Source of the DNA: Shimia litoralis
Lineage (GTDB): Bacteria; Pseudomonadota; Alphaproteobacteria; Rhodobacterales; Rhodobacteraceae
Length of the DNA: 64,000 nucleotides
Direction of reading: 5' to 3'
Assembly: GCF_005518135.1 (NCBI RefSeq)
Contig: NZ_SULI01000005.1
Location: forward strand, 109,073 to 173,072
The translations under genes and the position numbers were made by a program. Under the pieces are notes generated by a model. That model saw nothing but the letters and a program-made list of their open reading frames with translations, did no database searches and was not told the DNA's origin. Shown here piece after piece: positions 29,446 to 38,530 of the stretch. The stretch's first letter is position 1. Each line of letters opens with the position of its first letter.

Positions 29446-30701
29446 TGGCCAAGCTCCTGATAGGTCGGCAAGACAGCCACGTCATCCGTGACGAACTCCT
29501 GCCCGATAATGATCACGTCAATATTTTCCGGCAGGCCAGAGACCCAAATGCCCTTTGGGGTATCGCGCAATAAATCAACCTTCATAAAGCGCACCGTGTT
29601 TTCGGATGTGATGGTGCGCACGCCCAAGTGACCTTTGTCATTCAAGGTCAGGGCTGATTGCGGAATCAGGTGGGCTTGGGCCCCATCAGACGCAATGGCA
29701 ATTTCTGCGGTCTGTCCATCGCGGATTTTCAAATCTGGGTTGGGCACGTTGATCTCAACGCGGAACGTCCGTGTCAAAGAGTCGGCTGAGCGCGAGAGAA
29801 AGCTGACTTGTCCGGTGACTTCTTGACCGGATGTCAGGCGTGCGCCAGCCATGGCACCGATCACAATGCGATCTACTTCGGTTTCAGGCACAAACCCCAC
29901 AACCTTGATTGGGTCAAGCCGAATGATCGTGGCACAGAGCGATCCGGGCTGGAGAAGGCTGCCCAGTTCTGCTGTGTCTGCTTCGAGCAATCCGCCAAAC
30001 GGAGCCTTGAGCGTCAAGCGGTCGATCTCGCGCTCGGCGGCTGCCACAGAGGCCTCTGCTGACTGAATGCTGGCTTGGGTGGATTGCAGTCCGCTTTGGG
30101 CGGCTGCCACGGTGGCTTCAGCTGCGCGCACAGAGGCTTGCGCTGACGCCACACGGGTTTCAGACGCAAATCCGCCCTCTGACAACTTGGATGCGGCGTT
30201 GTCGATGATGCGGGCCTCTTCAAGACGGGCGCGCGCTTCTTCGATGCGGGCTTGGGTTGCTGGGACACCGGCGCGTGCTTCTTCGAGACGTGCTTGGGCT
30301 TCGGCAAGGCTGGCCTCGCGCGTGCCGGGATCCAATTCGCACATCACCTGACCGGTTTTCACATGCGTGCCGCGTCGCAGGGGCGAAGAGATGATCTGTG
30401 CAGACGTTTCGGCGCGGACCTCAACTTGGCGATCTGCTTCTGTTTGTCCCCGCAAGACCACGGCGTTGTCCACAACCCGTGTGGTCGAGTGAATGGCGAC
30501 GACCCGCACGGCGCCCTGTGCGGCGCTGTCCATGTCAGTCTCAGCGGCAGCGTTTTCGGGCGTCTGATCTGTTGTATCTTCGGTGCTCTCTGTTTTAGCA
30601 TCAGTGCCCGCGGCAAATGCTAACAGCGCGTCGCGTTCGACAACAATAAAGTACAGAAACGCAGTGACCAATATCGCGGTCAAAATTGGAACTGGTTTCA
30701 T
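29442..30701 (-). CDS. RND efflux periplasmic adaptor subunit
   Basis: 419 residues of the HlyD/AcrA type. An N-terminal membrane anchor is followed by an acidic Thr/Glu linker (about 35-60). The lipoyl half-domain VRAETSAQIISSPLRRGTHVKTGQ comes next, then a long alpha-hairpin (about 125-230) built from Ala/Glu/Arg-rich heptads with repeated ARLEEAR-like units, and beta-barrel and membrane-proximal domains. It links the RND permease to an outer-membrane channel. Its stop overlaps the permease start. No regulator gene adjoins the pair. Confidence 0.92.
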   Translation of the reverse strand: MKPVPILTAILVTAFLYFIVVERDALLAFAAGTDAKTESTEDTTDQTPENAAAETDMDSAAQGAVRVVAIHSTTRVVDNAVVLRGQTEADRQVEVRAETSAQIISSPLRRGTHVKTGQVMCELDPGTREASLAEAQARLEEARAGVPATQARIEEARARLEEARIIDNAASKLSEGGFASETRVASAQASVRAAEATVAAAQSGLQSTQASIQSAEASVAAAEREIDRLTLKAPFGGLLEADTAELGSLLQPGSLCATIIRLDPIKVVGFVPETEVDRIVIGAMAGARLTSGQEVTGQVSFLSRSADSLTRTFRVEINVPNPDLKIRDGQTAEIAIASDGAQAHLIPQSALTLNDKGHLGVRTITSENTVRFMKVDLLRDTPKGIWVSGLPENIDVIIIGQEFVTDDVAVLPTYQELGQ

Positions 30702-30907
30702 CTGGTATACCTCAAAAAAAATGACTTATGTGCGACATAATCGCAGGAAATAGGAATGCAAGCACTAAACCAAATTATCTGAACTCACCCGTTCAGTTTA
30801 TGGTTTTCAAACTTGGGCCGCAAGTTGGGTGGCGGGTGATCTGCGCACAGGTCTTGGCAGTCCGGCCCCTTCACGGTAAGAGAGGGCAAATCAAGGGAGT
30901 TACCGGC

Positions 30908-31588
30908 GTGAGCGATACCGACAGTTTCATCGAAGAAGTCACAGAAGAAGTGCGTCGTGATCGCCTGTTTGGCTATATGCGGCGGTACGGCTGGATCGCT
31001 GTGGGTGCGGTGGTTCTGATCGTAGGTGGTGCTGCGTGGAACGAATGGCGCAAAGCCGAAGCGATGGAACGCGCCCAAGCTACGGGTGACGCGATTTTCG
31101 CCGCTGTAGATCAAGAAGAGAATGCCGCGCGTGTAAAGGCGTTGCAGGCCTTGGATGTGCCCTCGACAGATGCCCAAGTGGTTGTGGACTTTCTGGAAGC
31201 CTCTCATCAGGTAATCGAAGGGGACAGTGCGGCAGCCGCGGATACGCTTGACGCGCTTGCGGCATCGGGTACCGATATGCCGGAAATTTACCGCCAGATT
31301 GCGGCGTTTAAATCGGTGACGGCACGCGGCTCAGATATGCCAGTGGCCGAACGGCGTGTGATTCTTGAATCGATGGCCGCACCCGGTGCGCCGTTGGCGC
31401 TCTTGGCACAAGAGCAACTGGCCATCCTCGATTTGGAAGAAGGCAAGACCGATGATGCTTTGGTGAAGCTGCAGGCCCTTATCCAAGACGCTGAGGCCAC
31501 AGAAAGCTTGCGTCGGCGCGCAACACAGTTGATTGTAGCGCTAGGAGGCGAATTGCCAGAACGTCCGGTGCAGGCAGTTGGTCAATAA
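30908..31588 (+). CDS. YfgM-like tetratricopeptide membrane protein
   Basis: 226 residues. A short cytosolic N-terminus (SDTDSFIEEVTEEVRRDRL) precedes one span at about 25-45 and a periplasmic helical-repeat domain. In E. coli YfgM joins SecYEG and periplasmic chaperones. GTG 30908 is the start because AGGGAG lies nine bases upstream; an open frame further 5' has no such site. The gene order yfgM-bamB-der is the same as in enterobacteria, which supports the call. Confidence 0.85.
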   Translation: MSDTDSFIEEVTEEVRRDRLFGYMRRYGWIAVGAVVLIVGGAAWNEWRKAEAMERAQATGDAIFAAVDQEENAARVKALQALDVPSTDAQVVVDFLEASHQVIEGDSAAAADTLDALAASGTDMPEIYRQIAAFKSVTARGSDMPVAERRVILESMAAPGAPLALLAQEQLAILDLEEGKTDDALVKLQALIQDAEATESLRRRATQLIVALGGELPERPVQAVGQ

Positions 31589-31614
31589 AGCATATTAAAC
31601 GAGAGGCCGGGGCA

Positions 31615-32919
31615 GTGAAAACACGCACTATGATTTTTGCGCTGACAGGTGCAGCACTGCTTGGCGCATGCGCAGATAAAGAAATCATCCTTCCGGGAAA
31701 ACGCGAGGATTTGCGCAGTTCGACCGCCTCAGAAGAGGTCGTTAATCAAGAACGCGCTATTCGTGTCCCGTCAGCGAAAGCCAATTCCAGCTGGACCCAT
31801 CGCATCGGCTCGCCGTCATATCGCGTGTCGAACGCCGCCCTGTCGCAATCACCAAAACTGGCCTGGAGCGCAGACATCGGCGAGGGAGACACCCGCAAGG
31901 GGCGTCTGACCGCGGACCCCGTTGTGGCCGAGGGCCGTATCTTTACGATGGATACCGCAGCCAATCTTCAGGCGACTGCCACGAATGGCGGTGTGCTCTG
32001 GACAACAAACCTGACGCCGTCCACCGATAAAATAAGCGATGCCGTCGGTGGTGGTATTGCCTATGGCAACGGCAAGCTTTTTGTGACCACTGGGTTCGGG
32101 CGTCTGGTTGCCGTCAACCCAACGTCTGGCAAAGTGCTTTGGGAACAAAAGCTTGAAGCCATCGGTAGCGGAACACCGACTTATTACGGCGGTCTTGTCT
32201 ATGTCGTCTCTGGGGATTACAAAGGTTGGGCGCTGAACGCCGATACAGGCAAGATCGCTTGGCAATTGTTTTCCATTCCGGCTGTGAACAACGTCCAAAG
32301 CCCGGCGGCACCGGCCGTCAACGACCGTTTGGTTGTTTTCCCGTTTGGTTCAGGTGAACTTCAGGCCACGTTCCGCCGGGGTGGTGTGCGCCTTTGGGAT
32401 GCGGGTATTGCGGGCGAACGCTTGGGCCGGTCCATCAACAAGGTGGGCGATATTTCGGGTGATCCTGTGATTGATGGCTCTGTTGTGTACGCCGCAAACC
32501 ACTCTGGTCGTATTGTGGCGCTGGACGTGGATACCGGCACCCGACGCTGGACCGCTGAAGAAGGGGCGCTAAGCCCTGTCTGGCCGTCTGGCGGATCGAT
32601 TTTCCTTGTCAGTGATCGCAATCAGTTGGTTCGGCTTGACGCGAAGGATGGCAGCAGAATTTGGGCTGTGGATTTGCCAAAGTTTGTGAGCTTCAAACCC
32701 AAGAAACAAGCCGCACTTTATGCCCATTACGGGCCTATTATGGCAGGCGGCAAGCTGCGGGTTGTGTCTTCGGATGGCCTTCTGCGAAGCTTTGACCCCG
32801 CGTCTGGCCGTTTGATCAGCACTGCCGAAATTCCTGGTGGTGCATCCTCGAACCCGGTTGTGGCTGGGGGCGTTCTCTATGTTGTCGGCGGAAAAGGCCA
32901 ATTGCACGCTTTCCGTTAA
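31615..32919 (+). CDS. bamB: Outer-membrane assembly lipoprotein BamB
   Basis: 434 residues: lipoprotein signal with lipobox LGAC (Cys19) and then an eight-bladed beta-propeller of PQQ-like repeats (repeated GxxxAxxxxxGxxxW units such as SGKVLWEQKL, TGKIAWQLF, TGTRRWTAE). It is part of the Bam machinery that inserts beta-barrels into the outer membrane. The GTG start at 31615 begins the lipoprotein signal. It stands between yfgM and der. Confidence 0.9.
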   Translation: MKTRTMIFALTGAALLGACADKEIILPGKREDLRSSTASEEVVNQERAIRVPSAKANSSWTHRIGSPSYRVSNAALSQSPKLAWSADIGEGDTRKGRLTADPVVAEGRIFTMDTAANLQATATNGGVLWTTNLTPSTDKISDAVGGGIAYGNGKLFVTTGFGRLVAVNPTSGKVLWEQKLEAIGSGTPTYYGGLVYVVSGDYKGWALNADTGKIAWQLFSIPAVNNVQSPAAPAVNDRLVVFPFGSGELQATFRRGGVRLWDAGIAGERLGRSINKVGDISGDPVIDGSVVYAANHSGRIVALDVDTGTRRWTAEEGALSPVWPSGGSIFLVSDRNQLVRLDAKDGSRIWAVDLPKFVSFKPKKQAALYAHYGPIMAGGKLRVVSSDGLLRSFDPASGRLISTAEIPGGASSNPVVAGGVLYVVGGKGQLHAFR

Positions 32920-32967
32920 GCGTGAAATGGTATATCGCGGCGTCTTCATACGTGTCGGAGACATAAA

Positions 32968-34425
32968 ATGAGTTTCACACTCGCCATCGTGGGGCGCCCG
33001 AATGTGGGCAAGTCCACTCTTTTCAATCGCCTAGTTGGCAAACGTCTGGCGTTGGTCGATGACCAGCCGGGGGTGACGCGTGATCTGCGCGAAGGTGAGG
33101 CCAAATTGGCCGATCTTCGTTTCACAGCGATCGATACGGCCGGATTGGAAGACGCCACCGATGACAGCTTGCAAGGGCGTATGCGTCGCCTGACAGAGCG
33201 GGCTGTGGGCATGGCGGATGTATGTCTGTTTATGATCGATGCCCGTACCGGCGTGACGCCAACCGATATGGTGTTCGCTGAAATTTTGCGGAAAAAATCT
33301 GCGCATGTGATTCTTGCCGCAAACAAAGGTGAGGGTGCTGCCGCAGATGCTGGCGTCATCGAAGCATGGTCGTTGGGCTTGGGCGAACCGATCCGTTTGT
33401 CTGCCGAACACGGCGAGGGTCTGAACGATCTCTATTCACAACTGATGCCGTTGGCTGACGAGTTTGAAAAGAACGCGCAGGACACTGGTCCACAGGTTGA
33501 TGTTGATGTCGACGAAGATGACGAAGAAGATGCAGTTCCCGTTCCAACGCGTTCAAAACCTTTGCAAATTGCCGTTGTAGGTCGCCCGAACGCAGGCAAA
33601 TCAACCCTCATCAACAAGATCCTTGGCGAAGAGCGTTTGCTCACGGGGCCCGAGGCGGGCATCACCCGAGATGCCATCAGCTTGCGCATGGATTGGAACG
33701 AAACACCTGTTCGTATTTTCGACACAGCAGGCATGCGCAAAAAGGCCAAGGTTCAGGACAAACTCGAGAAGCTGAGCGTTGGCGACGGTCTTCGGGCGGT
33801 GAAATTCGCCGAGGTTGTTGTGGTTCTTTTGGATGCAGCCATTCCATTTGAACAACAGGATTTGCGGATCGCCGATTTGGCCGAGCGCGAAGGGCGCGCG
33901 GTGATTGTTGCGGTCAACAAGTGGGATGTCGAAACCGAGAAACAAGAAAAGCTGCGGGATTTGAAAGAAAGCTTTGACCGGCTTTTACCCCAGTTGCGTG
34001 GCGCACCTTTGATTACGGTGTCAGCGAAAACCGGGCGCGGTCTGGACCGTTTGCACGATGCGATTATGCGTGCCTACGAGGTCTGGAATCGCAGGATCAC
34101 CACGGCGCAATTGAACCGCTGGCTGACGGGGATGCTGGAACAACACCCGCCCCCCGCACCGCAAGGCAAGCGAATCAAGCTTCGATATATGACACAGGTG
34201 AAATCACGCCCACCAGGATTTGTCGTCATGTGTAGCCACCCTGACAAGATGCCCGACAGCTATTCGCGGTATTTGGTCAACGGGTTGCGGGTTGATTTTG
34301 ATATGCCGGGCACACCAGTTCGGTTGTTCATGCGCTCACAGAATGACCAAAACCCATACAAGGGGCGCAAAAAGGCCCCGCCGAGCAAGCTTCGCAAGCA
34401 CCTCAAGGGCCGCAGCAAAGACTGA
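32968..34425 (+). CDS. der: Ribosome-assembly GTPase Der (EngA)
   Basis: 485 residues with two tandem GTPase domains and a C-terminal KH-like domain. G1 motifs are GRPNVGKS (about 8-15) and GRPNAGKS (about 203-210); G3 motifs are DTAGLED and [11 protein letters not shown]. The second domain has NKWD; the first has NKGE in the G4 place, a Glu variant. An acidic linker ([12 protein letters not shown]) separates the domains. Der is needed for 50S subunit maturation. It is the last gene of the yfgM-bamB-der run. Confidence 0.95.
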   Translation: MSFTLAIVGRPNVGKSTLFNRLVGKRLALVDDQPGVTRDLREGEAKLADLRFTAIDTAGLEDATDDSLQGRMRRLTERAVGMADVCLFMIDARTGVTPTDMVFAEILRKKSAHVILAANKGEGAAADAGVIEAWSLGLGEPIRLSAEHGEGLNDLYSQLMPLADEFEKNAQDTGPQVDVDVDEDDEEDAVPVPTRSKPLQIAVVGRPNAGKSTLINKILGEERLLTGPEAGITRDAISLRMDWNETPVRIFDTAGMRKKAKVQDKLEKLSVGDGLRAVKFAEVVVVLLDAAIPFEQQDLRIADLAEREGRAVIVAVNKWDVETEKQEKLRDLKESFDRLLPQLRGAPLITVSAKTGRGLDRLHDAIMRAYEVWNRRITTAQLNRWLTGMLEQHPPPAPQGKRIKLRYMTQVKSRPPGFVVMCSHPDKMPDSYSRYLVNGLRVDFDMPGTPVRLFMRSQNDQNPYKGRKKAPPSKLRKHLKGRSKD

Positions 34426-34439
34426 ACCCGACGTTAGAT

Positions 34440-34497
34440 TTGGAGTTTGCCGTAAACACGCTATAATTGCCCCCGTATGATGAATGTCATGCGGGGG
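34440..34497 (+). promoter_or_regulatory. TATAAT box with adjoining hairpin before the desaturase gene
   Basis: TATAAT at 34462-34467 has TTGGAG 16 bases upstream (34440-34445). Three bases after the -10 a stem begins: CCCCCG (34470-34475) pairs with CGGGGG (34492-34497) and ATGA with TCAT inside it. The hairpin may end transcripts from der, or lie at the 5' end of the desaturase mRNA. A long T-run is absent, so neither role is certain. Confidence 0.4.
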
Positions 34498-34568
34498 TTA
34501 CGATTTTGTGCAAGGCGGTTCCCTACGTAATGGGGATTGTCTGAGCAGTTTCACATAGGGGGCTGGCA

Positions 34569-35558
34569 ATGGAAATCAGAGAGCAACTTCAAAAGTACAC
34601 GGTCAAAGATGATCGTATCGGCGCGGTAAGTTATTTCGCGACTTTTGTGGTGTATTTTGGCTCGCTCTATCTGGCGATCACAAATGCGGCGCATTGGGGG
34701 GTGTTGATCCCCTGCATGATCATCAATGCGTTTGCGGCGGTGCGTCTGTATGTGTTGCAACATGATTGCGGGCATGCGTCGCTGTTCAAAAGCCGCAAAG
34801 CCAACGATCTGGCCGGAGAAGTCCTGTCGGTTCTGACGTTTGCACCCTACGCGGTGATGCGGTTCAACCATAATGAACATCACTCGCATCTTGGTAACCT
34901 CGAACATCGTGAGACGGGCGAAATCCATACCATGACGCTTCGGGAATGGAATGACGCCGGTGTCTGGGCGCGGCTGCAATATCGGTTGTATCGCAATCCG
35001 TTTATCCTGATTCCCGTGGGCAGCTTGTTCACCTATTTCATCCGCTACAGATGGCCGAAAAAGGCCGTTGATGTGGGGGCAGGTGGGGTTTTGCTGCACA
35101 ATCTCGCGATCTTTGGCTATATGGCGGTGATTTGGGCTTTGGCTGGATGGACCGGTGTGTTGATTTGGTTCCTCAGCTCGTTCATTGGCGGAATGATTGG
35201 GGTGTTCATGGTGTATCTTCAGCACAATTTTGAAGACACCTATTGGGATCGCAAACCGGATTTGAACCCGCGCTTGGCTGCCCTTCAGGGCTCGTCAGCA
35301 CTTGATCTGGGGTGGTGGATGGATTTGGGCTCTGCCAATATCGCCTATCACGACATTCACCATTTCAACGCCCGCATTCCGCATTACAATTTGCGCAAGT
35401 GTCATCAGGCCATCCGAGAAGAATATGACCTGCGCGTGATCAAATGGCCCGAGGCGTTGCGGTCGTTTTCGCTAAAGCTGTGGGACGAGGACCAGATGCG
35501 TTTGGTGCCATTTCCCAAGGCAGGGCGCACCGATACAGCGATCACACCCGCACAATAG
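34569..35558 (+). CDS. Fatty acid desaturase family membrane enzyme
   Basis: 329 residues, four to six spans and the three His boxes of di-iron membrane desaturases: HDCGH (about 65-69), HNEHH (about 101-105) and HDIHH (about 263-267). The enzyme inserts a double bond in, or hydroxylates, an acyl chain or lipid headgroup-linked chain at the inner membrane; the exact substrate cannot be told. No electron donor gene adjoins. The gene follows a TATAAT box and ends before a long-looped hairpin. Confidence 0.85.
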   Translation: MEIREQLQKYTVKDDRIGAVSYFATFVVYFGSLYLAITNAAHWGVLIPCMIINAFAAVRLYVLQHDCGHASLFKSRKANDLAGEVLSVLTFAPYAVMRFNHNEHHSHLGNLEHRETGEIHTMTLREWNDAGVWARLQYRLYRNPFILIPVGSLFTYFIRYRWPKKAVDVGAGGVLLHNLAIFGYMAVIWALAGWTGVLIWFLSSFIGGMIGVFMVYLQHNFEDTYWDRKPDLNPRLAALQGSSALDLGWWMDLGSANIAYHDIHHFNARIPHYNLRKCHQAIREEYDLRVIKWPEALRSFSLKLWDEDQMRLVPFPKAGRTDTAITPAQ

Positions 35559-35608
35559 ATTAATTCTAGGGTGGTCTGTAACGGACAGGTTACAGGGCTC
35601 TGGCATAC

Positions 35609-35700
35609 AAAAATGGGCCGTGTCGCAAGGCAGGCCTCTTTCCAGAAGTGTCGCAGATCATGTGTGTGGGGCAATGACCGTTATGAGCCCATTTTTTCGG
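35609..35700 (+). terminator. Long-loop inverted repeat with T-run after the desaturase gene
   Basis: AAAAATGGGC (35609-35618) is perfectly repeated in inverse at 35687-35696, the second arm running into TTTTTT. The 68-base interior contains GTGTCGCA twice and partly self-pairing stretches. It could be a terminator with a structured loop or a small RNA ending in its own terminator. Only the repeat and the T-run are certain. Confidence 0.4.
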
Positions 35701-35733
35701 TAGCTTCGGCTTTTCTAACAAACCGTCATAATG

Positions 35734-36372
35734 TCAGGCTGGGAAAATAAAGTGAGCGACTTTTCCCTCGAAGAAAACCATAAAATCATCTCCCGCCGCC
35801 ATTTCTCGCGCTTTCTCACAGATTTCCTGTACCTCAACTCGACTTAACGCAAAGTCGTAGTTGTCTAGGAAGACAGCACTTTCAATTAGGCAACTCACTG
35901 ACCAACTATATGGCTCGGACGCTTTTTCTGTTCTGGCTTGTCTAGCCCAATCAGTAGCCGAGTTGATGTTCTTTGCGGTTAGGTAGGTTGCTGCAAGGAA
36001 TGCTGGTGCCTCACTTATTCCGCCAACTGCCGCTTTGTTCAGAAGTGGAACAGCCTCCAATGGCCTCCCCTTTGCTCGCAGAATCATTCCTGCTTCGTAG
36101 GCAGCTTCTGGGTCGTCCGGAGCCAGTTCAATCGCACGAGTACAGAATATCTCAGCTTCTTCTGTTTGCTTTGTTTTTCGCTTTAGCAAACAACCTTTTT
36201 TCGCGAGGTTAGCATTGTCCCACCATAAATCTCGGTTACTTGCACTGAGAGACTTGTTGAGCGCGTTAACCAGGAACTCTGGTGCTGCAGCATCTCTATT
36301 TGATGACAAATACCAAGACATCCCGAGTAGAGCCACACCCACGAGCCCAGCAAGTATTCTTGTCTTCTTCAT
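35734..36372 (-). CDS. TPR-repeat protein with N-terminal membrane anchor
   Basis: 212 residues. A signal or anchor (RILAGLVGVALLGMSWYLS) is followed by TPR-type helices from about 70 to 150, including AIELAPDDPEAAYEAGMILRAKG, and a helical end. Codon use is more AT-rich than the neighbours, and it stands alone in an AT-richer patch between the desaturase and serS, so it may be a later arrival. A perfect palindrome lies about 90 bases before the ATG. Function unknown; TPR proteins usually bind other proteins. Confidence 0.7.
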   Translation of the reverse strand: MKKTRILAGLVGVALLGMSWYLSSNRDAAAPEFLVNALNKSLSASNRDLWWDNANLAKKGCLLKRKTKQTEEAEIFCTRAIELAPDDPEAAYEAGMILRAKGRPLEAVPLLNKAAVGGISEAPAFLAATYLTAKNINSATDWARQARTEKASEPYSWSVSCLIESAVFLDNYDFALSRVEVQEICEKAREMAAGDDFMVFFEGKVAHFIFPA

Positions 36373-36460
36373 TTCCCAGCCCCAAATGCCACAACTTTTT
36401 TACAAACGTCATCTAAATAATTTCGACCACATCCAATTTTTCGCGCTCGGCTTTCCCATG

Positions 36461-36477
36461 TTATACCTTAGGTATAA
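36461..36477. promoter_or_regulatory. Palindrome, possible operator of the TPR gene
   Basis: TTATACC (36461-36467) and GGTATAA (36471-36477) form a perfect 7-bp inverted repeat around a 3-base centre, 89 bases from the divergent TPR start. TTATAC/GTATAA also resembles a -10 box on each strand, so it may be a regulated promoter. Confidence 0.4.
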
Positions 36478-36567
36478 ACATCAACGCAATTGCGCTTAAC
36501 CGTGGGAAAAGTGAAATATTTCAATTCAGTCAATTGCAAGTTAGTCCGCATAGCCGCCGTTCCGAAA

Positions 36568-36604
36568 AAAGACACCCCCCGCAGAAATCTGCGAGGGGTG
36601 TTTT
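36568..36604 (-). terminator. Intrinsic terminator of serS
   Basis: ACACCCC...CGCAG pairs with CTGCG...GGGGTGT (stem 36572-36602, small bulge), and the minus strand continues with TCTTTTTTC. It lies about 107 bases after the serS stop. Confidence 0.8.
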
Positions 36605-36710
36605 GTAGCAAGAGCCTGTTGCGCGGCGCGATGTGTCTGACTTTACAACACTTCCGGTAACCAGCGTGGTCGCAAGACCGGCCCTTTTCGTCTGTATTGA
36701 CTTGGGTGAC

Positions 36711-38003
36711 CTAGGCCAATGTGCCCGACGCCGTCAGAGTTGTCTTGCCACCCAGATAGCCATGCAGGGCCTCGGGCAGGGCCACAGATCCGTCTGCTTG
36801 CTGTCCATTTTCCAGAACGGCAATCAAACACCGCCCCACGGCCAGACCGGACCCGTTTAGTGTATGCACAAACTCGGGCTTGCCACCACCTGTCGGTTTG
36901 AAGCGTGCGTTCATGCGGCGGGCTTGGAAGTCGCCACACACGGAGACCGAGCTGATCTCGCGGTATGTGTTCTGCCCCGGCAACCAGACTTCGATGTCGT
37001 GGGTGCGTTGGGCCCCAAACCCCATATCCCCAGTGCAAAGCGCCACGGTGCGATACGGCAGGTTCAGGCTTTCGAGGATACCCTGAGCACAGGCGGTCAT
37101 GCGATCCAGTTCGGCGCGCGACTCGTCTGGTTTGGTGATCGAGACCATCTCGACCTTTTCAAACTGGTGCTGGCGCAGCATGCCGGACGTATCACGCCCT
37201 GCGCTGCCTGCTTCGGAGCGGAAGCATTGTGTATGGGCCACCATACGGCGGGGCAGGGACGACTCGTCGATGGTTTCACCATTGACTGTGTTGGTCAGCG
37301 ACACTTCGGCGGTCGGCACCAGCCACCAGCCATTGGTGGTTTGATAGCTGTCTTCGCCAAATTTGGGCAATTGTCCGGTGCCAAGCATCATATCTTCGCG
37401 CACCAAAACAGGCGTCCACATCTCGGTCAGCCCGTTTTGGTCGACATGTGTGTCCAGCATAAACTGTGCCAATGCACGGTGGATGCGGGCCACGGCACCA
37501 GACAGGACCACAAATCGCGTGCCAGACAGTTTGGCACCCATTTCGAAATCCATGCCGTGCGCGACGCCATCCAGTTCGTAATGTTCCTTGGCCGCGAAAT
37601 CGAGCGTGACAGGCGTGCCCCAGCGGTGGGTTTCGACGTTGTCATCTTCGTCTTTGCCAATCGGTGTGTCTTCGAATGGCAAATTCGGAATGCCCATAAG
37701 CAGATCGGTTAACTTCTGATCCAGCTCTTTGGCGTCGGTTTGCATCTGGGCGGTTTCGGTCTTTTTCTCACCGACAAGCGCGCGCAGGCGCTCGAATTCG
37801 GCGTCATTGCCCGCAGCTTTTGCAGCGCCCACATCTTTGGCCGCTTTTTTCTGTTCAGACTGGGCAGCTTCGGCCGCTTGGATTTTGGCGCGTCGCTCGG
37901 CATCCAAGGCCAAGATTGACGGCGACATGGCATCAAGCCCACGGCGGGCGAGGGCGGCGTCAAACGCGGCCGGATTTTCGCGGATCGCACGGATATCATG
38001 CAT
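36711..38003 (-). CDS. serS: Seryl-tRNA synthetase
   Basis: 430 residues, full-length class II synthetase. The N-terminal 110 residues form the antiparallel coiled-coil arm (Ala/Glu/Lys-rich, about 30-100) that grips the long variable arm of tRNA-Ser. The catalytic domain has motif 2 [25 protein letters not shown] and motif 3 [19 protein letters not shown] 38003 starts [11 protein letters not shown], the usual beginning. The divergent yajC gene is 218 bases away. Confidence 0.95.
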   Translation of the reverse strand: MHDIRAIRENPAAFDAALARRGLDAMSPSILALDAERRAKIQAAEAAQSEQKKAAKDVGAAKAAGNDAEFERLRALVGEKKTETAQMQTDAKELDQKLTDLLMGIPNLPFEDTPIGKDEDDNVETHRWGTPVTLDFAAKEHYELDGVAHGMDFEMGAKLSGTRFVVLSGAVARIHRALAQFMLDTHVDQNGLTEMWTPVLVREDMMLGTGQLPKFGEDSYQTTNGWWLVPTAEVSLTNTVNGETIDESSLPRRMVAHTQCFRSEAGSAGRDTSGMLRQHQFEKVEMVSITKPDESRAELDRMTACAQGILESLNLPYRTVALCTGDMGFGAQRTHDIEVWLPGQNTYREISSVSVCGDFQARRMNARFKPTGGGKPEFVHTLNGSGLAVGRCLIAVLENGQQADGSVALPEALHGYLGGKTTLTASGTLA

Positions 38004-38221
38004 GTCAGTTGTCCTTGGTTTATGAATCACTTGGGGGCAGCTTATGGCGTATTTTTTGCCGGATCGTAAGCACCCCGTTTTTGGCAGGTGTCAGGTTTCA
38101 CCGGAATGGCCACACATGTTGGTGTTTCGCGCCTTGCATATAGGCACGCGGGCACATAGGTTCCTGCCAAATTAGCGGGGCTTTGGCCTCGGGCTCACAT
38201 CTACCTAAAAGGAATGCTTCC

Positions 38222-38509
38222 ATGGACGCCAGTGCAATCGGCCAGTTTCTGCCTCTCATTCTGATCTTTGCGATCATGTACTTCTTGTTGATCCGCCCTC
38301 AGCAGAAGAAAATGAAAGAACACCAAGGCATGGTGACGGCCCTGCGCCGTGGCGACCAAGTTGTGACCCAAGGTGGTTTGATCGGCAAAGTGTCCAAAGT
38401 TAAAGACGACAGCGAAATCGAAGTTGAACTGGCCGAGGGCGTCAAAGTCCGCGTCGTCAAGTCTACGATTGCTCAGGTACTGAGCAAGACCGAGCCTGCA
38501 AACTCTTAA
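38222..38509 (+). CDS. yajC: Sec translocase accessory protein YajC
   Basis: 95 residues with a single span (about 7-24) followed by RPQQKKMKEHQGM and a small beta domain (LRRGDQVVTQGGLIGKV). YajC joins SecDF in the holotranslocon. ATG 38222 has AAAGGA upstream. It is the first gene of a long run yajC-secD-secF-TSUP-DUF498-ccmABCDG. Confidence 0.95.
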   Translation: MDASAIGQFLPLILIFAIMYFLLIRPQQKKMKEHQGMVTALRRGDQVVTQGGLIGKVSKVKDDSEIEVELAEGVKVRVVKSTIAQVLSKTEPANS

Positions 38510-38530
38510 TTCACTGACAAGGCTGCGACG

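Larger units (their letters stand above)
36373..36710. other. Intergenic patch between the TPR gene and serS
   Basis: 338 bases, AT-rich up to about 36560. It holds the palindrome at 36461-36477 and the serS terminator at 36568-36604. I see no gene or RNA gene in the remainder. Confidence 0.5.

Noticed and set aside
33301..33330. First GTPase domain of Der has NKGE, not NKxD
   Set aside because: Variants with Glu at this place are usual in alphaproteobacterial Der, so not a sign of decay.
36864..37712. 282-codon open frame on the plus strand
   Set aside because: Opposite serS; no ribosome site and no recognisable domain.
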